Below are positions 33,441 to 44,945 of a stretch of 64,000 nucleotides of DNA, piece by piece. The DNA comes from Heterohyrax brucei (lineage: Eukaryota; Chordata; Mammalia; Hyracoidea; Procaviidae). Position 1 is the stretch's first letter. Every line of letters starts with the position of its first letter. The stretch covers positions 22,053,501-22,117,500 of the forward strand of contig CM053140.1 of the NCBI GenBank assembly GCA_028571685.1. The letters are read 5' to 3'. The notes below the pieces were generated by a model. The model was not told the origin of the DNA. It saw only the letters and a list, made by a program, of their open reading frames with translations, and made no database searches. The position numbers and the translations under genes are program-made.

Positions 33441-34860
33441 CGTGTGAAAGCCGCCATCGTCACAATTCAGAGCTTCAGAGCTCGGTTGCTCAAAGCATGT
33501 CCCACAGGCTGGAGAGCTTGTAAAGGGAACATTTGAACCAACGGGTTGTGTTCACATGATTCAGGTCTACCTCAACTGGCAGCAGGGACACTCTCTGGGA
33601 AAGTGACGAGTGAGGTCAGACCATCAGATGCCTACTTTTCTTCTATCAGTGGAAACACCTAGTGCCAAGGCTGAAAGGCAAAGGAAATCTTCATCTCAAC
33701 GAAAAGTCTTGCAAAGCACACTGTGCCTCATGACATGAGGCCTGTGGATCTCACCCCAAACGATTCTTCTACCAACATTTCCCTGGGGCTCCAGTTCCTT
33801 CACAGAGATAGATACCTTACAGGAGTCAAGATCCTCTCTTCTTCCCAAGATCTCAAGTGGATTGCACACATTATTTAGACAGGAACAATCACCTAAAACT
33901 CCACAGGACATTTTCTGGATCAAAACGAACGGGGTTACAAGGGTCGGGTAGAGCGACAAAGTGGGATGCTGCTCCAGAAACACCTACAATGTGGAAGCAG
34001 TTTTAGAATCTGGTGAGGCTTAAAGCCTGGGAGACTTAATGTGCCTCATAGGAAAAGTCTACATCGTCAAAGGCAAAGCTGGCGGGGCTCTGAAGAAAGT
34101 GAGGACGGCGACACCTAGTCTCCAACAGTTACAGAGAACACATAGGATGCCAGCGACAGAACGTGGCTAGAAATGTGCATGTTAGACAAAGACAGCGTTA
34201 GCAAGTGGAAGAAAAGAGGTGTTTTCTACACAGTGACAAGGAACTCATTTAAATGACATTCAAATGTTTGGTGGAAGGCACTTATTTAAGGGATGAACTT
34301 CCAAAACTAGCTGAGGAGCTTTTTCAGGAAGACCTTAAAGGTGCAGCAAGGGATCTCCTTTCCACTTAGAGTAAAAAAGAGAGAGGAAAGAGATGGACTT
34401 TTAAATGAACTATGCAAAATTCAAACAAAATTTAAAGACATGGAAAATTCTGTTGTACATACTAGGTCCATGCATTCTAGAATTTTCACCAAGCATATGG
34501 TTACACAATTTTGTAAAAGAGATTAAGCCAGTGACTAATGATTCTAACCAACTACCATAGCAGAAAATTCATCAGCTCAAACTGAAGGGGACAGAGAAGG
34601 AACGGAAACAATACTGTCCACCTCTTTGAATTTCACACGCATGGAACTGGTCAAAAGAGCTACATCTCTTGTCTTTCAGGAAAAGGACAGGACCATCATT
34701 GGAGCATTTCAAACATCAGCAGACACGTAGGAAAGAGCACGGGAAACAGGCACAGCTGCCTCAGTTTCAAAGCGTGGAGTCACATCTCTGTTTAGTTATC
34801 TGGGTGCTGCTTAAACAGGAATACCACAAATGGGTGGCTTTAAAAAGAAAACCTTTTAAG
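33441..34860. other. Block B counterpart of 1,215-2,555, unassigned
   Basis: Colinear with block A. No gene recognised in either copy. Confidence 0.5.
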
Positions 34861-34864
34861 TTTT

Positions 34865-35335
34865 TTTTTTTATCATGATTAAGTGGAAATATACAATCCA
34901 AGTTAGTTCTCCGGCATGCCGCTCTACAACTCTATCTGCTCTGCCCACCCTGTGACAACATACTCCTCCTTTTCACTCTTTACTACTGGTATCCTCCCAA
35001 CCAACATGTGTCCCCTCCTCTCTACCCTCTCCTCTCTCCTACAGAAAGAAATTGGTTCAATGGTCTTCTATAAATGTATAAAGTGATAAAGTACACACCA
35101 CATGCTAACTCTGTGTCCCCAAGTACAGTCCTTTCTTAGTCTCAGTGTTCACCTCAGTACTGGCTTCAGGTCAGGGCAGCAACAAGGCTAGGGGCCATGT
35201 TCCCAGTGGACCCTCCAGGTTCTCAGACCATCAATTCTGGGCTTTTACTAGAGTTATTGAGCTGCACACCTCTTTTTCTTCTGTTATGTCAGGGACTCTA
35301 TATTGGGTCTCCTACCAAGAACAATTTTCTTGGTC
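34865..35335 (-). mobile_element. L1 LINE 3' end, antisense
   Basis: Orthologue of 2,556-3,015, with the poly(A) tail as a T run at about 34,861-34,871. Confidence 0.75.
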
Positions 35336-35344
35336 ATGTCCAGG

Positions 35345-35750
35345 AGGCTAAAAGTCCAAATTCAGGTTGTCAGCTACAGGGGAAGGCTTCCCCTGCTGAC
35401 ACTGGAGGAAGTTCCTTGGCCTGACTCTCCCTGCACTACAGGCTTCTGAGGCACAGGGGACCTAGTCTTTTCCAAAGTATGTGCTCAGCTCCTGGCACTG
35501 CTTTTCGGTGCTAAGAGATTCCCAAATCTCAGCTGACTCCCTTCCTGTTATATTCCAGTAGGCCACCCCAACCCACAATACAATCCCACACATTAAGTTC
35601 CATCCAACCAACTCAACTGCAGTCCATCCACCCTCATTAACATGAGAGACACAGGATTTATACACGAAGGGCATTATACAATACCAGCAATCATGGCCTA
35701 GCTAAATGGCTACACAGATTTTGGGGGGGAACACAATTCAGTCCCTGACA
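35345..35750 (-). mobile_element. Solo LTR fossil, antisense
   Basis: Orthologue of 3,016-3,440. Its plus-strand end reads 'agattttgggggggaacaca' then 'attcagtccctgaca', the reversed LTR start. Confidence 0.6.
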
Positions 35751-35794
35751 GCTTCCTAGGTTTCCAAGAATCCGATGTCCATCCAGTCGGTTCT

Positions 35795-36985
35795 GGGGGA
35801 TGGGATCACTGCCCAAACCTAAGAGGACAAGGTGGCCATGCTCAGTGGACCTACTGGGGCCCAAGACATGCAGCTCCCACTCAGAGGGACTAAGAGAATA
35901 ATAGCCCTCAAAGCCAATGGGCTGTAAGTGCCATCCTAGTGGGTCTGGAAGGTGCAGCTGAATCCCAGAGCCTAGGGGCCTCCTCCCACTATCCAGAGAG
36001 CATGGGCAACACCCAGAGTCCAGAGGACAACAGTAACACCCAGATGGCCCCAAACAGCAGAGGGTTATTATGCAACCTTGACAACTAATCTAGTTGTTCT
36101 GTTGGTTTTGGACATGCTTGGTGCCCATTATCCTTTCTTTTTCTTCAATTTCCCTCATTGGGAATGGAAAGGTTGATCTCGCACCCCTTTGTACCACTGT
36201 CCTTCAGAAATAGTCTGCTAGATTTCATAGGCTGACAGAAGAATTTGGCCCCAGGATCAAATATTCCTAAAGTTTTAACTACAGGTGACAGAGGTGATTC
36301 AGAAGATCCGATTCTGGTCTTAGAGTTGGTTTGACACTTCTCAGAGACGTCCTGGGGTGACTGTGTTTTGGATGTTCCAAGGACAGGAATTTGGAGAGGC
36401 CAGAGTGTGGAAGGAAACCCTGATGGCATAGTGGTGAAGTGCTATGGCTGCTAACCAAACAGTCAACTGTTCAAATCTACCAGGCACTCCTTAGAAGCTC
36501 TATGGGTCAGTTTTACTCTGCCCTACAGGGTCGTTATGTGTTGGAATTGACTGGATGGCAGAGACTGTTGTTGTAAAGGGTGGCATCTTATGGAATAAAC
36601 TGTGTCCCCACCAAATATGTGTCGTAAGTACTAGCCTCTATGCTATGGTTGTAATCCTGTTTGGGAAAGGGTTGTCTTAGCTATGTGAAGGATGCAGGAT
36701 TAGTGCAGGGTGTTACCTTGAGTCAACCTTTTTGGAGCTATTAAAGGGATTAAATAAGAAAGCCAGAAATCAGAAATGGCAAAAGGGAGGTACCTAGCCA
36801 CATGAAGATCACCAAAGGACAGAAGCTCATAGGCACAAAGACCTTCCACCAGAGCCTGCACACACAGCCTTCTCTTACAGAGCCCACCAGAATTCAAAAT
36901 TGTAGCCTCCAAAACTCTGGGAAAGTCAACGTCTCTGTTCAAGCAACTCACTTGTGCTAGGTCTGTTCCAGCAGCCCCAGAGAAT
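35795..36985 (+). mobile_element. MaLR-like fossil: 3' internal part plus LTR
   Basis: Orthologue of the block A element, without the L1 insertion, so the LTR (about 36,580-36,985) is continuous. The AfroSINE insertion is shared. Confidence 0.6.
36412..36578 (+). mobile_element. AfroSINE
   Basis: Orthologue of 4,110-4,277: 'ggaaaccctgatggcatagt', 'gctatggctgctaaccaaac'. Confidence 0.9.
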
Positions 36986-37155
36986 GAAAGGAACCCTAGT
37001 GGCACAGTGGGTAACAGCTCAGCTGCTGAGCACAAAGTCAGCAGTTCAAATTCACGAGCAGCTCCTTGAAAACCCTATGGGGCAGTTCTCCGCTGGCTAT
37101 ACAGCTACTACAAGATCGCAGCAACTCAAGGACACTCAACAACTAACTAAAACAA
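36985..37155 (+). mobile_element. AfroSINE
   Basis: 'aaccctagtggcacagtggg' and 'gaaaaccctatggggcagtt'. Orthologue of 5,930-6,105. Confidence 0.85.
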
Positions 37156-37720
37156 GGTACTTTTACACCTGTGTTCAGGGGAGTACTATTCAGAAGGGCC
37201 ACACAGAGAAAGAATCCAAATTCCCGTCAGCAGATGCATGGATCAACAAACAATGGAGAACTCTTCAGTCCTAAAAGGAAGTGAATTTTTCAAAAATGTT
37301 ATAATATGGATGAACCTTGAAGATGTTAAGTGAAATGAACCAGACACAAAAGGACAAATATTCTATGACCTTACTTATAGGAAACGCCTACAATAGACAA
37401 GTGTATAGAGACTGAAGTAGATGAGTGTTTCAAACCAAACCCATTGCCATCGAGTTGGGTCTGACTCATAGTGACCATATAGATCAGAGCACAGTTGACC
37501 CACAGGGTCACCCAGGAGCACCGGGTCAATTTGATCTGCCAACCTTTTCATTAGCACCAGGGTTTCCTTACCAGTGGTTACCAGGGATTAAATGGAGAGG
37601 GGAAGTAGAGTTACAGCTTCAGAGGAAACAGGTTTCCCCTAAAGGTGATGGAAAAATTTGAACACCAGTAGTGGTAATGGTTGTACACATGGCCACAATA
37701 ACTAATGTTATACTAAATAG
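37156..37720 (+). mobile_element. Older L1 3' end interrupted by AfroSINE
   Basis: Orthologue of 6,119-6,600. An antisense AfroSINE (37,435-37,570, 'aacccattgccatcgagttg') splits it; block A lacks this SINE. Confidence 0.75.
37435..37570 (-). mobile_element. AfroSINE, antisense, block-B-specific
   Basis: 'gggtctgactcatagtgacc' through 'agcaccagggtttcc'. Lies inside the old L1 end and is missing from block A at about 6,385. Confidence 0.8.
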
Positions 37721-38234
37721 GTAAAAAAGGAAAAAGGTGTTCCAAGTATTTTACAAAACATACACAAACACAGCTTTGCATGAAATGAACATAACACACT
37801 ATTAAATAAACAAAACAACTTAGTGTCTGAACTCAGTGCAGAAGCGAAAGGATGGGAATTTAGATACTCTCGGAAGAGAAAGAAGAAAGGAGATATTTCC
37901 AAACTTTCACGCCAACTGTGGGGTATACTCACCCAGAGAAGTGAAATTACGTATGAGAAACTTCAGTGTGTAAATGGGCTCCACAAGGTCACTGGATCTT
38001 GGTCACCTTCTTCTTAATAGAAAACAAAAAAAAAAAGAAAGAACTATAATTTTACATGTGTGGAAACAAACAAAAAAATATGTTAAGGCATTTGAGTTAG
38101 CAATCACTTCACAAACTTCACACTTAAGACACTTCACACTTCTCAAATGAAGTAGACACCTGTTACTGGACCCTCTGTGTTTAGCTACCCTGGAATGCAT
38201 TTCAACTGATGGTCATCACATGCATGCAGAGAAA
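37721..38234. other. Unassigned stretch of block B
   Basis: Counterpart of 6,601-7,059. A short purine-rich run lies near 38,025-38,045. Confidence 0.4.
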
Positions 38235-38390
38235 AACTTCTCCACATGGTTTTCAAGGCTGGGACCTTTTGGTGACAGACCACCAGGCTTGCCTTCCAAG
38301 GCCTACCTGGGCAGGTTTGAACTGATGAACTTCTGGCTAGTAATCTTAACCATTTGCACCATACAGGGACTCCCTACTTCACGCTTTACT
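38235..38390 (-). mobile_element. AfroSINE, antisense
   Basis: Orthologue of 7,660-7,815. Confidence 0.8.
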
Positions 38391-38669
38391 GTTTATGTGT
38401 TCTCCTCTTTTCTTATACTGACATTCTACAGACTTAACCCACGTGTTTCAGACCTTCATTCTACATTAGATTTGGCTTAAAAGGAAACATATTCTCCAGT
38501 CATGCTACAGGTGTCACATGCTATTTACTCCATCAAGTGTTACTTCCTGTTCAAAATCATAAATGACAATTCTCTAGAAGTTGCACATTTCACATTTCTT
38601 GAAGGAAGAGTTGTGTAAAGTAATTAGTACAAAGCATGAGGTGCCATCTCTGACACTGCAGCTAGCTGC

Positions 38670-38960
38670 GAAGAGAAAGAACAAATCTCTCTTGGAAGAA
38701 ATAAACCTGAATGCTCCTTAGAAGCAAACATGACAAGACTGTATCTCACACAGTTTGGGCATGTTATCATGAGGGAGCAGTCCCTGGAGAACATCATCAT
38801 GCTTGGTCAACTACAGGGATCTTCAGAAAGATGGCTTCATAGGGTAGTTATAAGTGATGCAAGCATAAAAAATGTTTTCGTAAAGGTGCAGGCCAGTCAA
38901 CATTTTGTCCTATTGTACACGGTGTCACTGTGAGTTGGAACTCAAGAGACAGTACCCAGC
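38670..38960 (+). mobile_element. RTE1 LINE 3' end fragment
   Basis: 'cttagaagcaaacatgacaa', 'gggagcagtccctggagaac', 'cactgtgagttggaactcaa'. Orthologue of 8,115-8,405, less decayed. A short antisense AfroSINE head follows at about 39,005-39,075. Confidence 0.85.
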
Positions 38961-39079
38961 AACCTGTGGCTGACCTTTGAGGATCTATTCAAGTGTTGTG
39001 ATTTGTTCTGGGATTGAACCGCTGACCACTCAACTAGCAGCTGAGTGCATAATCACAGCACACTACCAACAGATCTCTT

Positions 39080-39394
39080 TATAACATATACCTCCCATGT
39101 GGCTCATTCCTACAGTCACTGTTCTGAAATTGGACATATGAATGGCTTTTGCTCCAAGAAGCCTTCAACCTAAATATGGTTCATTAGTAGCAAAAACTGT
39201 GGCTGAATCACTAGGATCTACACTGGCTCAGATCCTGTCTCAGCCAACCCTTAAAGGTAGGCACTATTCTTTCTGAGGAACAATAGGTAGAAGCCATTTT
39301 TACTTTTCTCTCAGGTGCACACACATATAAGCAGTTCATCATGTGTCCTCATCTGAAATGGCCAAGGTCGCAGTTTTGAGATTTGGACATATAC
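39080..39394. other. Unassigned block B sequence across the A-only segment junction
   Basis: Continuous here ('cagccaacccttaaaggtag' at about 39,242), where block A has 1.46 kb in between. Confidence 0.5.
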
Positions 39395-39770
39395 ATATAG
39401 AACCTCCTCTAATATCAAGTTCCCATTCTATGGGAATTCCGGAACACTTAATGGTGCTCTTGAGAAATCTGTACACGGATCCAGAGGCAATCGTGCAAAC
39501 AGAACAAGGGGACACTGCATGGTTCAAAGTCAGGAAAGATGTGCATCACGGCTGGATCCTTTCACCGCGCCCTTGCAACGTGTATGCTGAACAAATAATC
39601 TGAGAAGCCGCTTCCTACAAAGAACAAGGCATCAGCATTGGAGGACGACTCCAATGTGGTATGCGGTATGTACACACCACCACCTTACTTGCTGGAAGTG
39701 AAGAAGATTTGAAACGCTGACAAAGACAAAGGACCACAGCCTTCAGTATGGACTGTACCTTGTCATGGAT
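39395..39770 (+). mobile_element. RTE1 RT fragment
   Basis: An open stretch reads 'GIPEHLMVLLRNLYTDPEAI' and 'KVRKDVHHGWILSPRPCNVY', the RT core of RTE1. Confidence 0.85.
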
Positions 39771-39779
39771 TGACTGTTT

Positions 39780-39890
39780 TCCCTGAAAAATCAATAAAAA
39801 TTTGGCTGTGCCATAATTCCTGGTATTTTGTTGATGTGCTTCCACGTGGGAATTCCTGGCCCTATGATGTGAATAAGGGTGGATGGGGAG
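39780..39890 (+). mobile_element. LTR fossil scrap between RTE1 pieces
   Basis: Shortened counterpart of 10,745-11,190 ('ccataattcctggtattttg'). Confidence 0.5.
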
Positions 39891-39894
39891 TAGT

Positions 39895-40640
39895 TAGGTT
39901 GGGTCCACAATCAACACCCATGGAAGTAGCAGTCAAGAAATCAAAAGACACATTGCACTGGCAACATTTGTTGCAAAGGATCGGCTCAAACCACTGGAAA
40001 ATAAAGATGTCACCTTAAAGACAAAAGTGTGCCAGGCCCAAGCCATGGTACTTTCAATCACATCATACACATGCACAAGCTGGGTGGTGAACAAAGAAGT
40101 CAGAAGAAGAGTTGATTACCTCTGAATTGTGGTGACGGAGAAGAATGTTGAATGTACCGTCGACCACCAGAAGAACCAACAGATCTGTTCTAGAAGAAGT
40201 ACAACCAGAGGGCTCCCTGCAAGCAAAGATGGCAAGACTGCATCTTGCATACCTTGGACATGCTGTCAGGAAGGATCAGTCCCTGCAGAAGGACATCCTG
40301 CTTGGTAGAGTGGAGGGTCTGTGAAAAAGAGGGAGACCCTCAATCAGGTGGATGGACACAGTGGCAGCAACAACGGGCTTAGGCACGAAAATGACTGTGG
40401 ACATGAAGCCAGACTGGGCAGTGTTCCGTTCTGTTGCGCTCAGGGGTCCCTGTGAGTTGAAACTGACTCGACGGCACTAACAACAACCAGAAGAGTAAGC
40501 TGAAATGGGCTGGTACTGGTCTTTCTGAGTCAGAAGAAAACAAATATGGTCTACTGTAACAAGAATGCTAAATTAAAGAGGAACGGTATCACATTCATCA
40601 TCAAAACAAACACTTCAAAATATATACTGAAGTACAAAAC
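39895..40640 (+). mobile_element. RTE1 3' end (39,895-40,495) and endonuclease scrap (40,497-40,640)
   Basis: 'gaagtagcagtcaagaaatc', 'agtccctgcagaaggacatc', ending 'aaactgactcgacggcacta', then 'gctgaaatgggctggtactg'. Same order as block A. Confidence 0.85.
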
Positions 40641-40644
40641 AACT

Positions 40645-40760
40645 GCCACCCATACTCTGTCATTAACCTCACAGAGGCAGGGTTGACAGCATATAGGAAC
40701 ATCATACAATACCAGGAATCATGGATTAGGCAAACGGCTACACACAGTTTTGATGGGAAA
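40645..40760 (-). mobile_element. LTR fossil end fragment, antisense
   Basis: Counterpart of 12,025-12,145. Confidence 0.5.
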
Positions 40761-41408
40761 CCACAGGTACAAACATGACGGATACCAAGGAAGGAACTGC
40801 GCAGTTCTCTATTACACTCTCAAACCCAGAAACAGAGCATCATCCTCAAACAGATGGGTATGGGAGAGACTGTCCTTCTGCCCAACTCAATCCACATTCT
40901 TTGCATGTCTACTGGCCCTTTTTCCTTACTGAAGCTAAGTCATAGAGGGGGAGGGGTTGGCAGGTTCAGCAGCTCCTACTGCTCAGGAGAAGCACGGTGG
41001 TACCAGCACTTTTTGTTCAGGAGATGTGGAGAGGTGTCTCAGTACAGGGAGGTGGAGGCCTTTAATTCTCATTGGACGAGGTGCTGGCTGATGCACAGTG
41101 GCTGGAACCATGAGTTGGGAGGATGAAGAAGGGGTGGTGAAAGACATTCAATGGGGAGGCCACGGGGTCACAGTGCAGATGGTGGCTGGACTACCACAGC
41201 AGTGATTCCCTTCAAGGAAGAAACATCCTCATCTATTAGGGATCAAAGGACAAATATCTGCCTCCTGCCCAGAAGAAAAGAGACCTTACTCAAAGCTCTC
41301 TAATCCAAGAAGCCTAGCTGGAAGTCTGTATGTCAGGTAGGTAGATATCTGCTCTAACAGGACCCACCCAGCCACAGGTAGGAGACCACCACCCCAGCAA
41401 GTCCTCTC
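40761..41408 (-). pseudogene. MUC16: MUC16-type SEA unit, downstream remnant (block B)
   Basis: Counterpart of 12,146-12,784 and related to 46,150-46,580. No intact exon was established. Confidence 0.45.
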
Positions 41409-42339
41409 TTTGGACACAGACACTGTCCCTGTCCAGGGTGTAAGAGCCAAGATGGGTGACACCACAGGTCAGCTGGTTCAGCTCCCAGTGAAGTTTCCCT
41501 CTATCCAGCCTGGGGCCTTTAAGGACAGGCCAGAGTGTGCAGATGGCATCCACTCTTGGAGCTTCCTTGTCCGCCTTGAGCCTATGGAGGGAGAATGAGG
41601 GGATGACCACAAATGGTGCTTCCAGAGTGGAGTCCTGAGAGTCTTTGGGGGCAGGGTAGAAAGGGGCAAGAGAAAATGAGACAGGTGAAGACTTGGACTT
41701 GTGATTAAAGCAACACATAAAACTTTTTTGTCTGGAGAGAAGCCCTCGAGACAGAATTGAAGACCTAAAGGAAGTATCCTGTATGGTCACAACAACTACA
41801 GGAGTTCTGGGAGCTGTAGAATGATACCAGGGAAGAGGTAGTCCTGCTCAGGAGCTCCGCAGAGCCTAAGAGTGGTAGTGGGGACCAGGAAATGCCTTGG
41901 TCCTGGAGCAAATGCCTCCCAAATTCCACCTCCACTGTGGAGGCTGAATCTGTCAAGGCAGAGGGGAACTGATCGAAGGCCTTAAGCCTGGGATCCCTTG
42001 ACGTGGTCCTGGCTAGGTGTCTTTTCAAGAAGTCCCACCTAAGTGAGACCAGTGTTCAGTCAGAGTAGACGGTTTCAGCACCAGTCTCACTGAGTAAGCT
42101 CTTGAGCTTGGGAGAAAAGAAGAACAGATAAAGAGGAGGGCTCATGGGGCTAAGGGAAAGCGTAGGCAGGGATGAGCGGGGTGTCAAGTGGACATCATGG
42201 TCCTCTCTCCAGGCGCTGCTCAATCCTGTCATCCGAGGTGAACTTTGTAGTACCCAGGTGTCCCATGTCGTCCATGTAGCACAAGTTGGTGATGGTGAAG
42301 TTGCAGGTGAACAGAACCAGGGCAGGTTGAAGAGTGGCA
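41409..42339 (-). pseudogene. MUC16: MUC16-like SEA-domain exons, broken (block B)
   Basis: Minus-strand copy of 12,785-13,704 and closer to MUC16. Exon 1 (42,339-42,210) reads 'LFTCNFTITNLCYMDDMGHL' and 'TTKFTSDDRIEQRL'; its donor position has GA for GT. Exon 2 (42,106-42,039) reads LLSETGAETVYSD, then TGA where the family has Cys, then TLVSLR, with donor 'cttag|gtggga'. Exon 3 (41,581-41,409) starts after 'tctccctccatag' and reads 'LKADKEAPRVDAICTLWPVL', 'LDRGKLHWELNQLTCGVTHL' and 'GSYTLDRDSVCVQ'. The DRxxLxWELxQLT and YTLDRxS patterns are the MUC16 SEA signature. It cannot be functional as it stands. Confidence 0.88.
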
Positions 42340-42734
42340 CTGGAAAGGAAGAGCAAGTTTTCCCTGGGGACCACGGTAATGGCCAAGGTTGCCTAGGACC
42401 CTGGTCAGAAGTGACAGCAGTAGACTAAGTACAGCCATTGGCTGCAAGAGTCGAGGAAGAGAACAAAGATTTTGGGAACCCAGATTTCTTCATTCAATGA
42501 GCGCTAACGGAGCAGACATGGGTTCAAAGCAATGTGCAAGCATACATGACAAAGGCACAGTGTTATTGACTGTACTCTAATGACACAAAATTTGTGCTGA
42601 AACCCTAACCCTCATGCCTGTGAATCACAGGCATCCAATGTGACACAGCAGAACAGCCCCCATAGAGTTCTTTTAGGCTAACATCCTAAATTTTTAAGTT
42701 ATTTGGCTGAAAATCATTTCCAAATTTGCAGTAG
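42340..42734. other. Flank of MUC16 fragment (block B)
   Basis: Aligned with 13,705-14,085. Nothing recognised. Confidence 0.35.
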
Positions 42735-43620
42735 TAAAGTAACAGGGAACAGCTGGAAATTCAAGCCTGATTCAGACAAAGGTTGGACAACAAGAGATCC
42801 CACTGCTGATGACAGATGGATCTTGACAGGAAGCAGAGAACACCACAAAGATGTTGATCCATAGTTTACCAACTAAGCAAAAGCACTTGACTGGGTGAAC
42901 TGTAACAAATAGTGGAGAACTTTGGAAAAAATAGAATTCCAGAACGCTTCACCGTGCTCCTAAGGAACCGGCGCAGAGAAACAGACAAGTCATTCTGACA
43001 CAACAAGGGCATACTGCATGGTTTAAAATCGAGAAATATTCCATCAAAGTTGTATCCTTTCCCACTTATTCAGTCTGTATGCTCAGCAAGTATTCTGAGA
43101 AGCTAAACTATATGAAAAAGAATGCACCATCATGAGTACAGAAAGACTCATTAACAATCTATGATATGCATATGATACAACCTTGATTGCTAAAAGCAAA
43201 TAGAATTTGAGGTGCTTACTGATGAAGACTAAAGGCTACAGCCTGTGGTGTGGACTGCACATTGACATAACGAAAACAAAAATCCACACGACTCGATCAG
43301 TAAGCAGCATCATGACGAATGAACAAAACACTGAAGTTGCCAATGATTTCATTTGACTCAGATCCATGATCAGTATCCATGAAATTTGTTCATCTTAGGT
43401 GCCATCAAGTCAAACCCGACTCACAGCAATCCTGTGAACAACAGAAGGTAATTCTTCCTGGTCTTGGGCCGTGCCCACAAGGGTTGTTAAACCTCAGCCT
43501 GTTGTTGCAGCTATAAAGTAACAGTTGTGACACATTACACTGGGAAAACTGGATGCAGATGACCTCTTTAAATCTTGAAAAGCAAACACAGGACTCTGAT
43601 GACAAAGATGTAGTGACATG
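42735..43620 (+). mobile_element. RTE1 RT fragment with nested antisense RTE1 end
   Basis: Same arrangement as 14,088-15,000, with the antisense end at about 43,395-43,510 ('tcttaggtgccatcaagtca'). Confidence 0.75.
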
Positions 43621-43639
43621 GATTGACTTGAGCCAAGAT

Positions 43640-44292
43640 GCACACTCGTCAACAGGATCTACTTATGCCTCATAATTCACTCTAACCTTTGCCTAAAGAC
43701 TTGGGTTCAGGAATCATTTTGCTTGTGGGCCAACAGAGAGTCTGATGACCACGTGTTCTGGGGTCTCCTCAGGCTCAGACAGATGATCGAGTCTCGTCGT
43801 TCTACTAGAATTTCCGTTCTCCACCCCACTTTTCTCCCACTTCATCAGAATCTCTGCTGCTTTCCTGGTTACAGCAGTCACTGGTGGTGGCCTGGCACTG
43901 TCCAGTTCTTCTGGACTCTGGCTGATAGACTCTCTGCTTTAGGTGGCCCTTTCCATCTCTTGGGCTTCTCTTTTTCTCCTGTCTTTGTGTCCTTGATGCT
44001 CCTTTGCTCTAGGTGGGTGATGGCCAATTAATACATCTTAGCTGTGTCTTGCTTTTAAGACTCATCACCAAAGTAGGATGCAGAATATTTTCTTAAACTT
44101 TGTTACGCCAGTTCACCTGGATGCCCGCTGAAATCACAGACCACACGCTCCAAACCCAGTTACCATGTCCCTCGAATGTTTACTTATCTAAAGGAAATCT
44201 CTCAGCTTTTGCTTAAATCCTGTTGGGCTGATTTCCTTCACTGTATGGACCAAATGACTTCTGAGGTACAAAAAAAAAAAAAAAAAAAAAAA
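43640..44292 (-). mobile_element. L1 LINE 3' fragment, antisense, and A-run
   Basis: 'tttgcctaaagacttgggtt', 'gtccagttcttctggactct', 'cctttgctctaggtgggtga' and 'ttgttacgccagttcacctg' are the reversed L1 3' region. A 23-base A run (44,270-44,292) follows at its far end. Confidence 0.8.
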
Positions 44293-44439
44293 CAGATTCA
44301 GTGCAGAGACAAACCAGACTAGGAAAGTCAGATGCCATGTGCAGTTTGCCAAGGAAGTAACACTGGGGCTGTGAAAGCTGACAGTGACCCAAATTTTCCC
44401 TGGAGATGAGAAAGAGACAGCTTTTCCCTACAACCGCTA

Positions 44440-44945
44440 TCTTGGTCATCCACGTTGTTATAGCAGAAATATCACAAGCGGATGCCTTTCACAAAGAGAA
44501 ACCTCATGGTCTAGCAGGCCTCAAGTCCAAATTCAGGATGCTGACTCAGAGGGAAGACATTCCATGTCTCCTCTGGAGGTTAAGTCCTCAACACCAGTCT
44601 GCCTTGGGTTTAAGGGCATCTCAATGCAGGAACCTAAGATCCAAAGGACATGATCTGACCCTGGCACTGCTGTTTTGGTGGTGGGTGTTGCGGTAGCAGG
44701 TCCCCGGCTCTCTCTACTCATTATTTTATTTTGCCAAAGAGACTGCTTAGGACACTATCCCATCCTGTAGATCTCATCCACATTAAGTACTAATAATTCA
44801 TTTCATTACATCATAGTAACAGGACCTATAACACCCAGGCAAGTCACATCTGGTGACAAAAGGCAAATCACACAGTACTGGGATTATGACCTAGCCAAGC
44901 TGACAGATGTTGGGGGCGGTGGGATCCAATTCAGCCTGTGACAGT
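44440..44945 (-). mobile_element. Solo LTR fossil, antisense, block-B-specific
   Basis: Reversed LTR of the 62,087-62,605 family: 'gacctagccaagctgacaga' and 'ggatccaattcagcctgtga' at its start. Block A has no counterpart. Confidence 0.6.
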
